Below, in pieces: positions 23,795 to 31,719 of a DNA stretch of 64,000 nt. The DNA lies in the NCBI GenBank assembly GCA_020637895.1, contig JACKJP010000006.1, positions 186,001 through 250,000 on the forward strand. The letters are read 5' to 3'. Position 1 is the first letter of the stretch, and each line of letters starts with the position of its first letter. The notes beneath the pieces were generated by a model. That model was not told where the DNA came from and ran no database searches. It was given only the letters and a program-made list of their open reading frames with translations. Source of the stretch: Rhodobiaceae bacterium (lineage in GTDB: Bacteria > Pseudomonadota > Alphaproteobacteria > Rhizobiales > Tepidamorphaceae). A program made the translations under genes and the position numbers.

Positions 23795-23813
23795 AGTCTC
23801 GCCAAGGGCACCA
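23795..23813 (+). repeat. Attachment core (copy 3), degenerate
   Basis: AGTCTCGCCAAGGGCACCA: 16 of 19 match the tRNA-Leu end, with GGGCACCA intact. Its position relative to the 90-base module matches that of copy 2, which makes chance similarity unlikely. Confidence 0.65.
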
Positions 23814-24165
23814 GCAATCGATTCAGCTTGAAACAGGCTGACGGAACCTGTCCGTCTGCCAGACGCCATAGACGGCACGCAAATACTGGTGCCCTGCGAC
23901 ACGCTTTGCTGGGTAAGATGCGGACATGCTGCCGCCGGCCGGATTGTGCTCGCCGGTGCATCGAGACCGTCAGATTCAAATGTCTGGTGGGCAGGATTTC
24001 GATGCGGTATTATTCGGACGGTGTTTGATGACTATAGGCAGCTGTTTCTCGCAGGTCAGATCTACGTCCGGCGCCTCATTCCGACATTGATGCAGAAATA
24101 TTGAGTTCAAGGCGCACAATAGCGTCGACCTGACCCCAGAGAACGAGCAATTCGGGGGTAGTGGG

Positions 24166-24510
24166 ATGCTCAAGTTGATGGCATGCGCCGTGGCGCTTGC
24201 GATAGCGATGTGTGCTTCTGCAAAAGCTGAAAGGATTTGCGACATAAGGAGCCGTAAAATCGATGACGGCGACTTGATCACCATTACGGGACGTATCGTA
24301 ACCGCGCCGTCTGGACGCAATAATAGCGGTAATTACGAGTATGAGATCAAGGATGCCTGCGGACTAGCCGTCGTCACCAGTAAGACGCGTATCCAGTGCA
24401 AGGGTACTGTTGTCATTAGCGGCAAGTACGACGATGACCTAAGCGACTGGCTGGAAATGTTTGAAGAGGGCGATGTCGCACTCGATCTGATCCAGGCGAA
24501 ATGCAAATGA
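24166..24510 (+). CDS. Small secreted protein of unknown function, four cysteines
   Basis: A 114-residue protein with a clear signal peptide (LKLMACAVALAIAMCASAKA, cleavage before Glu22). The mature 93 residues contain four Cys (25, 65, 78, 113), enough for two disulfides. The segments DLITITGRIVTAPSG, YEYEIKDACGLAVVTS and GTVVISGKYDDDL alternate as short beta strands and look OB-fold-like, but no family is recognised. GGGGGTAGTGGG lies just before the ATG. It sits between the islets and the SDR gene, and could belong to the accessory region or the core. Confidence 0.6.
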   Translation: MLKLMACAVALAIAMCASAKAERICDIRSRKIDDGDLITITGRIVTAPSGRNNSGNYEYEIKDACGLAVVTSKTRIQCKGTVVISGKYDDDLSDWLEMFEEGDVALDLIQAKCK

Positions 24511-24597
24511 AAGTGGGAGCCCGCTATACAAGCGACGATGTTGGTAGTTCTCGCAGGCGAATATATCCGCATGCGAGATTGCCCGTACGTCGCGACG

Positions 24598-25878
24598 TCA
24601 ACGTCGATCCGCGATTGCACCGTGCACCAGAACGAGCGCCATGAAGGCGAAATTCTTTAACAGCGATCCAAGTGGGTCGAGCCACAGATGCGGCAGGGCA
24701 ATGCCGATGAGCGCTGTATAGGCGCTGACAACCGCCAACTGTAGCGGCGTGGACCAGCGCCCCTTCCTGTCGAAAACCATCAGAGCCGCGACAACGAAGT
24801 CGATCGCGCTGCCTGCGATCTGCAGCGGCAATATCCAGCTCTCGGGCAGAGACAGGGCGCTCGCAAGTTCACGCGTATAGGCCGCGCCGAAAAACAGCCC
24901 CAGCAGTGCCGATGCAATCCATGTCAGCGCGAGCACAGCCGTCAGCAATGCGGGCAGGAAGAAAAGGCGGGCATGCCATCGGTCCTGGACGCTGGCGGGA
25001 CGGGCATGCAGTGCGTCGTCGAGCGAACGCGGCGAAAAGCCGATTGCAGTCGCAAAGGACTGGCCGTCACCCGCGTTGCCGGCGACCAGCTGTTTGAGGC
25101 TATTTGTCGAGACAGGCCCATTGCCGAAAACATCGCCGAGCCGGGCCACCAGGTTCATCACGAGCATTGGAACAGAGACAAAACGCGCATGACCGAATCC
25201 CAGCCACCTGCGGTATTTGTCGAGCAGCGCCGCAAGCGTGAGTGTCCGGGGGCCGACGGGTTCGAGCTCTGCCGCCGCTAAGGCATCGTCTTCGCAGGCG
25301 ATGCGTATCGCGCGCGCAAGGTCATCTACATGAACCGGCGAGAACAGCTGGTCGCCCGCACCGGGAACGGGCACGCGCCAGGGCAGTGCCGCCATTCCGC
25401 GCAGGAGGGATGTGCCGCCATAGCTGCCGTCGCCATAGACCAGTGACGGACGCAGGATGGTCCATTGTACGTCAGCGGCGCGCAGCGCAGCTTCGCCCTG
25501 AAGCTTGGTGCGCGCGTAGTCCGTTTCGACATCCGGACGCGCGCTGATGGCAGACAAAAGGACAACGCGTTTCACGCCGGTCCTGCCGCACGCCGCGTAA
25601 AGTGCTTCCGGCATCGCTACATGGATCGCATGCATCGCGGGCCCGCGCAGCATGCCCGCCGCATTCACCACCACGTCGATCCCGGCCAGCCTTGGATGCC
25701 AGTCGACCTCGCTGGTCATCCCGATCAGATCGAGTTCATGGATCCGAGCCTGCGGAAACGCAGAGCCAAGGCCATCGTCGCGCCGGACAATCGCATCAAC
25801 GCGATGGCCATGGCTCAACAGTTCTGCAAGCACGTGGCGGCCAATAAAACCGCCCGCACCAAGGAGAAGGATGTTCAT
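24598..25878 (-). CDS. SDR-family (NDUFA9-like) oxidoreductase fused to a DoxX-like membrane domain
   Basis: A 426-residue protein. The N-terminal 290 residues are an atypical extended SDR/NAD(P)-binding domain: GAGGFIGRHVL at 7-17, VVVNAAGM, then SAISARPDVETDYARTKLQGE, which contains a YxxxK-like motif. The C-terminal 130 residues have four membrane segments (FFLPALLTAVLALTWIASALLGLF, ILPLQIAGSAIDFVVAALMV, LQLAVVSAYTALIGIALPHLW, LLKNFAFMALVLVHG) of DoxX-like type. Fusions of this kind occur in proteobacteria without a settled function; a membrane-bound quinone-linked oxidoreductase is possible. GGAGGA lies 10 bases before ATG 25878, so the longer upstream frame is not used. Confidence 0.82.
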   Translation of the reverse strand: MNILLLGAGGFIGRHVLAELLSHGHRVDAIVRRDDGLGSAFPQARIHELDLIGMTSEVDWHPRLAGIDVVVNAAGMLRGPAMHAIHVAMPEALYAACGRTGVKRVVLLSAISARPDVETDYARTKLQGEAALRAADVQWTILRPSLVYGDGSYGGTSLLRGMAALPWRVPVPGAGDQLFSPVHVDDLARAIRIACEDDALAAAELEPVGPRTLTLAALLDKYRRWLGFGHARFVSVPMLVMNLVARLGDVFGNGPVSTNSLKQLVAGNAGDGQSFATAIGFSPRSLDDALHARPASVQDRWHARLFFLPALLTAVLALTWIASALLGLFFGAAYTRELASALSLPESWILPLQIAGSAIDFVVAALMVFDRKGRWSTPLQLAVVSAYTALIGIALPHLWLDPLGSLLKNFAFMALVLVHGAIADRR

Positions 25879-26000
25879 AGACCGCTTCCTCCTGGACCCA
25901 TATCCTCTTGCCTTGGGACATCGCGTTCGCCTCACCCGTTAAACATAAGTCAATATGCCGCTGATAGGGTTTGCAGGTTGTGTAAGGCGTAGACGGTGAC

Positions 26001-27728
26001 TTGCGTTTGAAGTCTGGCGAAAAAAACAAGCTGACGCTGGCCGAATTCAGGCTGGCCCTCAATGCAACGGCGAACAGCCCCCTTTGCCGGCGGGCGGCGC
26101 TGGCCATTTTCGTTTGCATGCTTGCCATCAATGTCGTGCTGCTGGTGCCGCTCTATCTGAATTTCAAACAGGAACATAACGCCAATATCGTAACCCAGGC
26201 GCGCAACTACCTTTCGTCCGTGGTCGATGTCGGACGGCTTCCGTCCATAGATGTCATGGTCACGCGTGGAGAGGCGCTGTCGCGGTCGTCGGATCTCGTT
26301 GGCGGGATGTTCCTCAACTCGGCCGGGGACGTGAAGGGCGTTTTCGGCCAGCGGCCGACACTCAAGTGGATAGATATTGCGGCCTCCGCAAATCCCGACG
26401 CCGTCCAGGTCATCACCGACGGGCGCTACCATGAATTCTACCTGTCGCCTGCGCGATCCGGCATCAATATGGGCGCCATCATTCGCTATGACGGGTCCAA
26501 TCTGTGGCGTCTGGTTCAGGTTCGGCTCGTCACCTTCGTCATTCTCGGGCTGCTCGGCACGATCGCCATCACCGTCGTCACGATGGTTATCGTCGCCGCG
26601 ATGGTCATGTATCCGATCCAGCGCATGCGGGACACGATCGAGTTCGCGCTCAACCAGCCGGCCAAGGCCCGCAAGAATCTGAGCCGGTTCGATGCGCGGG
26701 ACGAGGTCGGCGCCATGTCGCGCGCGCTCGACCGATTGCTGACGCTTCTGAGCGAGGCCCATGGCGGGAACGTCCTGACACCCTCCGCAGTGCTGGAACA
26801 TATTCCAAATCCGGTCATTACATTCGACGAGCATGACCAGGTTACCAATGCCAACAGGGCGGCGCTGGATATTTTCGGCGCCGAACTTGTCGCCGATCTC
26901 AATTCGCTCGACTGGTCGCAGCAGGTGCTGATCGCGGGCGAGCCGGTTTCTCTGGAAGACCTGATGTCCGACGGCCAGTTCCAGGGCGCCGGCGAGTTGA
27001 TAACGCCTTCGGGCACCATCGCCTGCCTCATCGGCGGCAACCGCATGGCCGCCGAAGATGATGGCCCGAAAGGCCGATGCCTGATCTTTACCGTGGCAGA
27101 TGAGCTGCTCGAGGACATGCGCCGCGAGCACAGGCTTCGCGTCGATCTGGAGCGGCGTGCCGGCTCGCTGAAGCGGCGCAACGAATCGCTGCGCCAGATG
27201 CTCGAGGCATGCATCACGCTCATTACCGGCGGCGGCGAACCGGCGTCCCTCATCAGCACCAATCCGGAACGCTGCATTTCCGGCTGGCTGGAGAATGGCG
27301 GCGCCGGAAATTCCGTGGTGACGGCCGTCGATTACACGTCATTGCCGCCCATTCTCAGCGACCCACAGGACGCCAGACGGATTTTCGAGTGGGCTCTGAC
27401 GACGCTGTCTCTGCGCAGCCGCGCCAGCGAGACCAGGCTCGCGCTGGAGGTAAAGGTAGTTGGCGAGGACCGGGCCGAGTTCACATTCCGCGAGCCCGAA
27501 GACCTGAAGCAGGACACCGGCGAGGCTGCGCTCATCGATGCCGATGCCGATGTTACCGTGCTGCTGGGGGCCGTGGGCCGTCTTGTCGCCCGGCAAAAGG
27601 GGCGCATGATCGATGCTGGTGGCGAGCGCGAGGGAAATCGCATCGTCTTCCAGTTGCCCATCGACGTTGCCGGCATGGTCATCAAGAAAGGCGAGAAAGA
27701 GCGCAAGGCGACGAAAAAAGCCGCCTGA
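26001..27728 (+). CDS. HAMP-PAS membrane sensor with degenerate kinase-like C-terminus
   Basis: A 575-residue protein from a TTG at 26001; there is no in-frame ATG or GTG before the first membrane helix, so the start is uncertain. Membrane segments at about 33-54 and 174-203 enclose a periplasmic domain. HAMP follows (YPIQRMRDTIEFAL ... DEVGAMSRALDRLL), then a PAS-like domain (VLEHIPNPVITFDEHDQVTNANRAALDIFG) and a coiled coil (about 370-405). The last 170 residues resemble a histidine-kinase ATPase in outline (VLLGAVGRLVARQKGRM, then NRIVFQLPI) but show no phospho-His or intact N/G boxes. It is likely a signalling scaffold or pseudokinase. Confidence 0.65.
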   Translation: MRLKSGEKNKLTLAEFRLALNATANSPLCRRAALAIFVCMLAINVVLLVPLYLNFKQEHNANIVTQARNYLSSVVDVGRLPSIDVMVTRGEALSRSSDLVGGMFLNSAGDVKGVFGQRPTLKWIDIAASANPDAVQVITDGRYHEFYLSPARSGINMGAIIRYDGSNLWRLVQVRLVTFVILGLLGTIAITVVTMVIVAAMVMYPIQRMRDTIEFALNQPAKARKNLSRFDARDEVGAMSRALDRLLTLLSEAHGGNVLTPSAVLEHIPNPVITFDEHDQVTNANRAALDIFGAELVADLNSLDWSQQVLIAGEPVSLEDLMSDGQFQGAGELITPSGTIACLIGGNRMAAEDDGPKGRCLIFTVADELLEDMRREHRLRVDLERRAGSLKRRNESLRQMLEACITLITGGGEPASLISTNPERCISGWLENGGAGNSVVTAVDYTSLPPILSDPQDARRIFEWALTTLSLRSRASETRLALEVKVVGEDRAEFTFREPEDLKQDTGEAALIDADADVTVLLGAVGRLVARQKGRMIDAGGEREGNRIVFQLPIDVAGMVIKKGEKERKATKKAA

Positions 27729-27818
27729 ACGACTTATGGGTCTTTTGCATCGCACGCCAAATCGCGCTAAGAAGATCCCATACTCAACCGTCTGATCCCA
27801 AAAAGGCACCCAATCCGG

Positions 27819-28925
27819 ATGGCCGGCTTCCTGCGAGCATTCATCGTCTTTGCAACGCTTTGTGCGGCGGGCCCGGCATTCGCGCGGCCCGCGCTCGTCA
27901 TCGATGCCGCGACCGGCGAAGTCCTCCATTCGCACGAGGCGACGCGCCTGTGGTACCCGGCTTCGATAACCAAGGTGATGACCACTTATGTGGCATTGTC
28001 CGCGGTGCGGAGCGGGCGGATTTCCATGGACACGCAGTTGACCGTCACGCAGCGGGCGCTGAACGAGCCGCCCAGCAAGACCGGCATGCCCGTGGGCTCG
28101 ACCCTCTCGCTGGAACAGGCGCTGCGCATCATCATGGTGAAGTCGGCCAATGATACGGCCGTCACCATTGCAGAGGGTGTCGGCGGCAGTGTGGAGAGCT
28201 TCGTTGCCGAAATGAACCGTACCGCCAGGGCCCTCGGCATGCGCGATACGAATTATGTCAATCCGAACGGTCTGCCGGATTCCGGTCAGATCACGACGGC
28301 GCGCGATCAGGCACTACTGGCACAGGCCATATACCGCGATTTTCCGCGTTATACGTTCCTGTTCTCTCTCGACAACGTAAAGATCGGCGGACGTACGTTC
28401 CGCAACCACAATTCGCTGATCGGCCGCTATCCCGGCGCCGACGGGCTGAAGACCGGCTTCATCTGCGATTCCGGGTTCAATCTGGTGGCAAGCGTTCAGC
28501 GAAACGGACGCCGGCTGATCGGTGTCGTATTCGGGGCGGAAAACACCAAGATCCGCGAGGATGTCATGGTGGCGTTGATCGAATCCGGCTTTGACAATTC
28601 GGGCGGACTTCTTTTCAGGTCCCGCAAGGCAACGGCCGAGTCGCTGCCGAGCACCGGGCAGCCGCCCTTCGTCATGCGCGATCATGTCTGCGGTCCCAAG
28701 AAGCAGCGTACGGCTGTCAGCGGCGAAATCGCCTCGTGGGGCTTGAGCGCGCGGCAAACCGCCATCGCTTCGGTCGCCGATCCGGCCCGCCAGATCGCCG
28801 CCAGCGGCGGCGGCGTCATCGGCAATCTTCTTTCTCGCGGTGAGGGTGACGACGATTCCGGCGCCGACAATCCAGTCCGCTATGGCGCCGTCCCCATGCC
28901 CGAGCGCAATCCGCTCCGGCGTTAG
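27819..28925 (+). CDS. D-alanyl-D-alanine carboxypeptidase (serine type)
   Basis: A 368-residue exported penicillin-binding protein of low molecular weight. Signal peptide: GFLRAFIVFATLCAAGPAFA. The active-site motifs are SITK (Ser49, Lys52), SAN (109-111) and KTG (211-213), in the order and spacing of the DacA/PBP5 family. It trims the terminal D-Ala of stem peptides in peptidoglycan. After residue about 245 the sequence becomes polar and low in complexity, in place of a clear PBP5 C-terminal domain or amphipathic anchor. Its stop is 18 bases from the convergent tusA-like gene. Confidence 0.93.
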   Translation: MAGFLRAFIVFATLCAAGPAFARPALVIDAATGEVLHSHEATRLWYPASITKVMTTYVALSAVRSGRISMDTQLTVTQRALNEPPSKTGMPVGSTLSLEQALRIIMVKSANDTAVTIAEGVGGSVESFVAEMNRTARALGMRDTNYVNPNGLPDSGQITTARDQALLAQAIYRDFPRYTFLFSLDNVKIGGRTFRNHNSLIGRYPGADGLKTGFICDSGFNLVASVQRNGRRLIGVVFGAENTKIREDVMVALIESGFDNSGGLLFRSRKATAESLPSTGQPPFVMRDHVCGPKKQRTAVSGEIASWGLSARQTAIASVADPARQIAASGGGVIGNLLSRGEGDDDSGADNPVRYGAVPMPERNPLRR

Positions 28926-28943
28926 ACAGTTCGTTCCCGAACG

Positions 28944-29177
28944 CTATTTCTTCCTGATCGTGAACGCATGAATGCCGTCGCGCTCGCGATAGTCGAGCAG
29001 CGCGTGGCCGCCCTCATTGCAGAAGTGGGGAAAGTCGATCTGCGCGGCAGGGTCCGTCGCCTCGGCCACGACGACGGCGCCCGAGGGCAATGCCAGCATG
29101 GCCTTGCGGGTGCGCAGGACCGGGAAGGGACATTTCAGTCCCCTCAGGTCGAGTACGAGGGCTGGTTCATCGGGCAT
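28944..29177 (-). CDS. TusA-family sulfurtransferase
   Basis: A 77-residue protein with the TusA/SirA pattern: LDLRGLKCPFPVL with the catalytic Cys at 16, then RKAMLALPSGAVVVAEATDPAA and the closing IHAFTIRKK. Members carry persulfide sulfur to tRNA thiolation, molybdenum-cofactor or sulfur-oxidation enzymes; here no partner genes are adjacent. ATG 29177 matches the family start, although the frame is open for 35 more codons upstream. Confidence 0.88.
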   Translation of the reverse strand: MPDEPALVLDLRGLKCPFPVLRTRKAMLALPSGAVVVAEATDPAAQIDFPHFCNEGGHALLDYRERDGIHAFTIRKK

Positions 29178-29348
29178 GTGGGATACCGTTCGCGAAAGTC
29201 TAGGCGAAGCGGGGAAACTATTCCGGCGCGGGAGCGGCGGCAAGTCGAGCCCTCTTGCGGAAGCCCCGATTTCATCTGACACTGGTCAAACAGGGTGCCA
29301 GGTCCGATCCATCAAGAAGATCACCGTTACCGGCACGGGAGGACATGA

Positions 29349-31148
29349 ATGAATCTACTCAAGCGCCTGAAGAGCGAATGGGTTTATCTGTACGGCGCCA
29401 TCCGGATATTGCGCAGCCTCAGGCCGGTAATGCAAAACCGGACGCGCACTTTTCCGGATTTGCTCGACGAACTGGCGCTCAAGCACGGACCCAGGATTGC
29501 TCTTCTCTCGCAGAACGAGCAATTGACCTACAAACAGCTCGGCGAACATGCGCATGCCTATAGTCACTGGGCCAAGGCGCAGGGGGTGGGCAAGGGCGAC
29601 ACCGTCGCGCTCTTGATGAACAACCGGCCGGAATATCTGGCGATCTGGATGGGAGTCATCCGGACCGGCGCCGTGACGGCGCTGCTCAACACGCATCTTT
29701 CGGGCGCCGCGCTCGCCTATTGCATCAATATCGTCAACGCAAAGCATATCATCGTCGGTGCCGACTTGTGGGAATCGCTGGAAAGCGCGCTGCCGTCGGT
29801 GACGACCGGCGCGACGATCTGGATCGATGGAGCCTCACGCGCGGGTTACGAACGGTTCGACCGTGTCGTTTCGGAATATCCGACAACGCCGCTTGCAAAA
29901 TCGGAACTTCCGGCGCTGACGATCGAGGATCCGGCGCTCTATATCTATACCAGCGGCACCACCGGCATGCCGAAAGCGGCGATCATCAACCATTATCGCG
30001 TTCAGGCCGTGATGAAGGGATTCAGCGCGACCTGTAACGCACGTCGTGACGACCGGATTTATGTCGCGCAGCCGCTCTATCATACCGCTGGCGGCGTACT
30101 GGCACCGGGCATCACGCTGACGGTCGGCGGCAGCGTTTTCATACGCGACCGATTCTCCGCGCGGCAATTCTGGGACGATGTGGTCGATTACGAATGCACC
30201 ATGTTCCAGTATATCGGGGAGTTGTGCCGCTACCTTCTCAATTCACCGACGCATCCGAAGGAAACGCAGCACAAGATAAGGCTTTGCGACGGTAACGGGT
30301 TGAGACCCGATATCTGGATGGAGTTCAAGAACAGGTTCCGAATCCCGCAGATCATCGAATGGTATGCGGCAACGGAAGGCAATGTGACGATGTTCAATCT
30401 CGACGGCACGCCTGGTTCCGTCGGCCGCATTCCGTGGTGGCTCGAACACCGTTTCATGACCAAGATCATCAAATTCGACATCGAGGCAGAGGCCCCGATA
30501 CGCGATGCCGAGGGGCATTGCATCGAATGCGCGCCCAATGAGGTCGGCGAGGCGATCGGCAAGATCGTGATCGATCCCGGCAAACCGGCGCAGCGGTTCG
30601 ATGGATATGCGGACAAGAGCGCCTCGGAATCGAAGATACTGCGTGGCGCCTTCGAAGAGGGCGATGCATGGTTCAGAACCGGCGATCTGCTACGCAAGGA
30701 TGCGCTCGGCTATTTCTTCTTCGTTGACCGGATCGGCGATACCTACCGCTGGAAAGGCGAGAACGTTTCGACCCACGAAGTCGCTGAATCGATCACGATC
30801 TATCCGGGCGTTCTGGAGGCGACGGTATACGGGGTCAAAGTGCCTGGCATGGAAGGTGCGGCCGGGATGGCGATGATCGTTCCGGATGACGAGATGGACC
30901 TCGATGGCCTTGCCGCGCATATCAGGCGCCAGTTGCCGGAATATGCCCGCCCGCTGTTTCTCCGGCTCTCGCGGCAGATCGAAGCCACCGGGACGTTCAA
31001 ACAGCGAAAGGTGGAAATGCGGAAACAGGGCTTCGATCCTTCCTACAGTAGCGATCCTCTCTATTTCGCCAATCCGACGACCGGCAGGTTCGAACCCCTC
31101 GACACGGCGCTTTACGCGCGCATTTGCAGCGGGGAATTCCGGCTTTGA
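29349..31148 (+). CDS. Long-chain-acyl-CoA synthetase (FATP/FadD6-like)
   Basis: A 599-residue adenylate-forming enzyme. The AMP-binding motif is IYTSGTTGMPKAA (TSGTTG 201-206), with EWYAATEGNVTMFN, WFRTGDLLRKDALGYFFFVDRIGDTYRWKGENVSTHEVAE and the C-terminal GTFKQRK lysine. The GDTYRWKGENVST form is characteristic of the very-long-chain/FATP branch rather than FadD. It activates fatty acids to CoA thioesters at the membrane. GGGAGG lies before the ATG. The stop overlaps the TTG start of the DUF924 gene, implying translational coupling. Confidence 0.92.
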   Translation: MNLLKRLKSEWVYLYGAIRILRSLRPVMQNRTRTFPDLLDELALKHGPRIALLSQNEQLTYKQLGEHAHAYSHWAKAQGVGKGDTVALLMNNRPEYLAIWMGVIRTGAVTALLNTHLSGAALAYCINIVNAKHIIVGADLWESLESALPSVTTGATIWIDGASRAGYERFDRVVSEYPTTPLAKSELPALTIEDPALYIYTSGTTGMPKAAIINHYRVQAVMKGFSATCNARRDDRIYVAQPLYHTAGGVLAPGITLTVGGSVFIRDRFSARQFWDDVVDYECTMFQYIGELCRYLLNSPTHPKETQHKIRLCDGNGLRPDIWMEFKNRFRIPQIIEWYAATEGNVTMFNLDGTPGSVGRIPWWLEHRFMTKIIKFDIEAEAPIRDAEGHCIECAPNEVGEAIGKIVIDPGKPAQRFDGYADKSASESKILRGAFEEGDAWFRTGDLLRKDALGYFFFVDRIGDTYRWKGENVSTHEVAESITIYPGVLEATVYGVKVPGMEGAAGMAMIVPDDEMDLDGLAAHIRRQLPEYARPLFLRLSRQIEATGTFKQRKVEMRKQGFDPSYSSDPLYFANPTTGRFEPLDTALYARICSGEFRL

Positions 31149-31696
31149 CGCAGCAGAAAGTCGGACCGGGCGATATTCTCGATTTCTGGTGGAAGGCCGG
31201 GGAAAGCCGCTGGTATGCGTCCGATCCCGAATTCGATCGCGATATAGCGGCGCGGTTTTCGGCCGCATATGAAGCCGCCGCGGGCGGGGAGCTCGACGCA
31301 TGGGCTGAGGACGCGCCCGGGTGCCTTGCCCTGATCATCCTGCTCGACCAGTTTTCCCGAAACATGTTCCGCAAGGATGCGAAAGCGTTCGCGCAGGACG
31401 GCAAGGCGCGCTCGCTGGCTCATGTTGCCCTGGACCGCGGCTATGATCGGCAGTTTCCGCCCGTTGCGCGGCAGTTCTTCTATCTACCCTTCATGCATTC
31501 GGAAGACATCGACGATCAGTCACTTTGTGTCGATCTCTTCAGGCAGCTGGGCAATCAGAACAACTATTTCTACGCACTCGTCCATATGGATGCGATCCGC
31601 CGGTTTGGCAGGTTTCCGCATCGCAACGCTGTGCTCGGCAGAAGATCAACCGAGGCGGAAGAAGCCTATATGGCCTCGGGCGGCTTTTCAGCCTGA
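31145..31696 (+). CDS. DUF924 family protein
   Basis: A 183-residue soluble helical protein from a TTG at 31145 that overlaps the acyl-CoA synthetase stop (TTGA overlap); GGGGA lies 9 bases upstream. Typical family sequence: ILDFWWKAGESRWY, FDRDIAARF, GCLALIILLDQFSRNMFR, FFYLPFMHSED and RFGRFPHRNAVLGR. The fold is TPR-like and the function is not known. The overlap suggests expression with the acyl-CoA synthetase, but a metabolic tie is not established. Confidence 0.88.
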   Translation: MTQQKVGPGDILDFWWKAGESRWYASDPEFDRDIAARFSAAYEAAAGGELDAWAEDAPGCLALIILLDQFSRNMFRKDAKAFAQDGKARSLAHVALDRGYDRQFPPVARQFFYLPFMHSEDIDDQSLCVDLFRQLGNQNNYFYALVHMDAIRRFGRFPHRNAVLGRRSTEAEEAYMASGGFSA

Positions 31697-31719
31697 CCTC
31701 TTCGGGCAGGCGCCGAAAA

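Larger units (their letters stand above)
19411..23813 (+). mobile_element. Islet B: second integrase-less insertion, metabolic cargo
   Basis: A 4.4-kb segment between the exact attachment copy at 19392-19410 and a degenerate copy at 23795-23813. Cargo, all on the plus strand: GntR/FCD regulator, phosphotransferase-fold kinase, 176-residue helical protein, TRAP substrate-binding protein. The right end repeats the 90-base module of islet A with 34 rather than 35 bases to the core. No integrase is seen. The greater decay of this core suggests it is the older junction or belongs to a different element of the same family. Confidence 0.65.
23553..24165. other. Intergenic: right end of islet B and beyond
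   Basis: 613 bases without a convincing gene. Contents: a hairpin after dctP (23563-23594), the 90-base module copy B, the degenerate tRNA-end copy, then about 350 bases of unassigned sequence before the small secreted protein. Short frames here show no recognisable domain. Confidence 0.55.
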
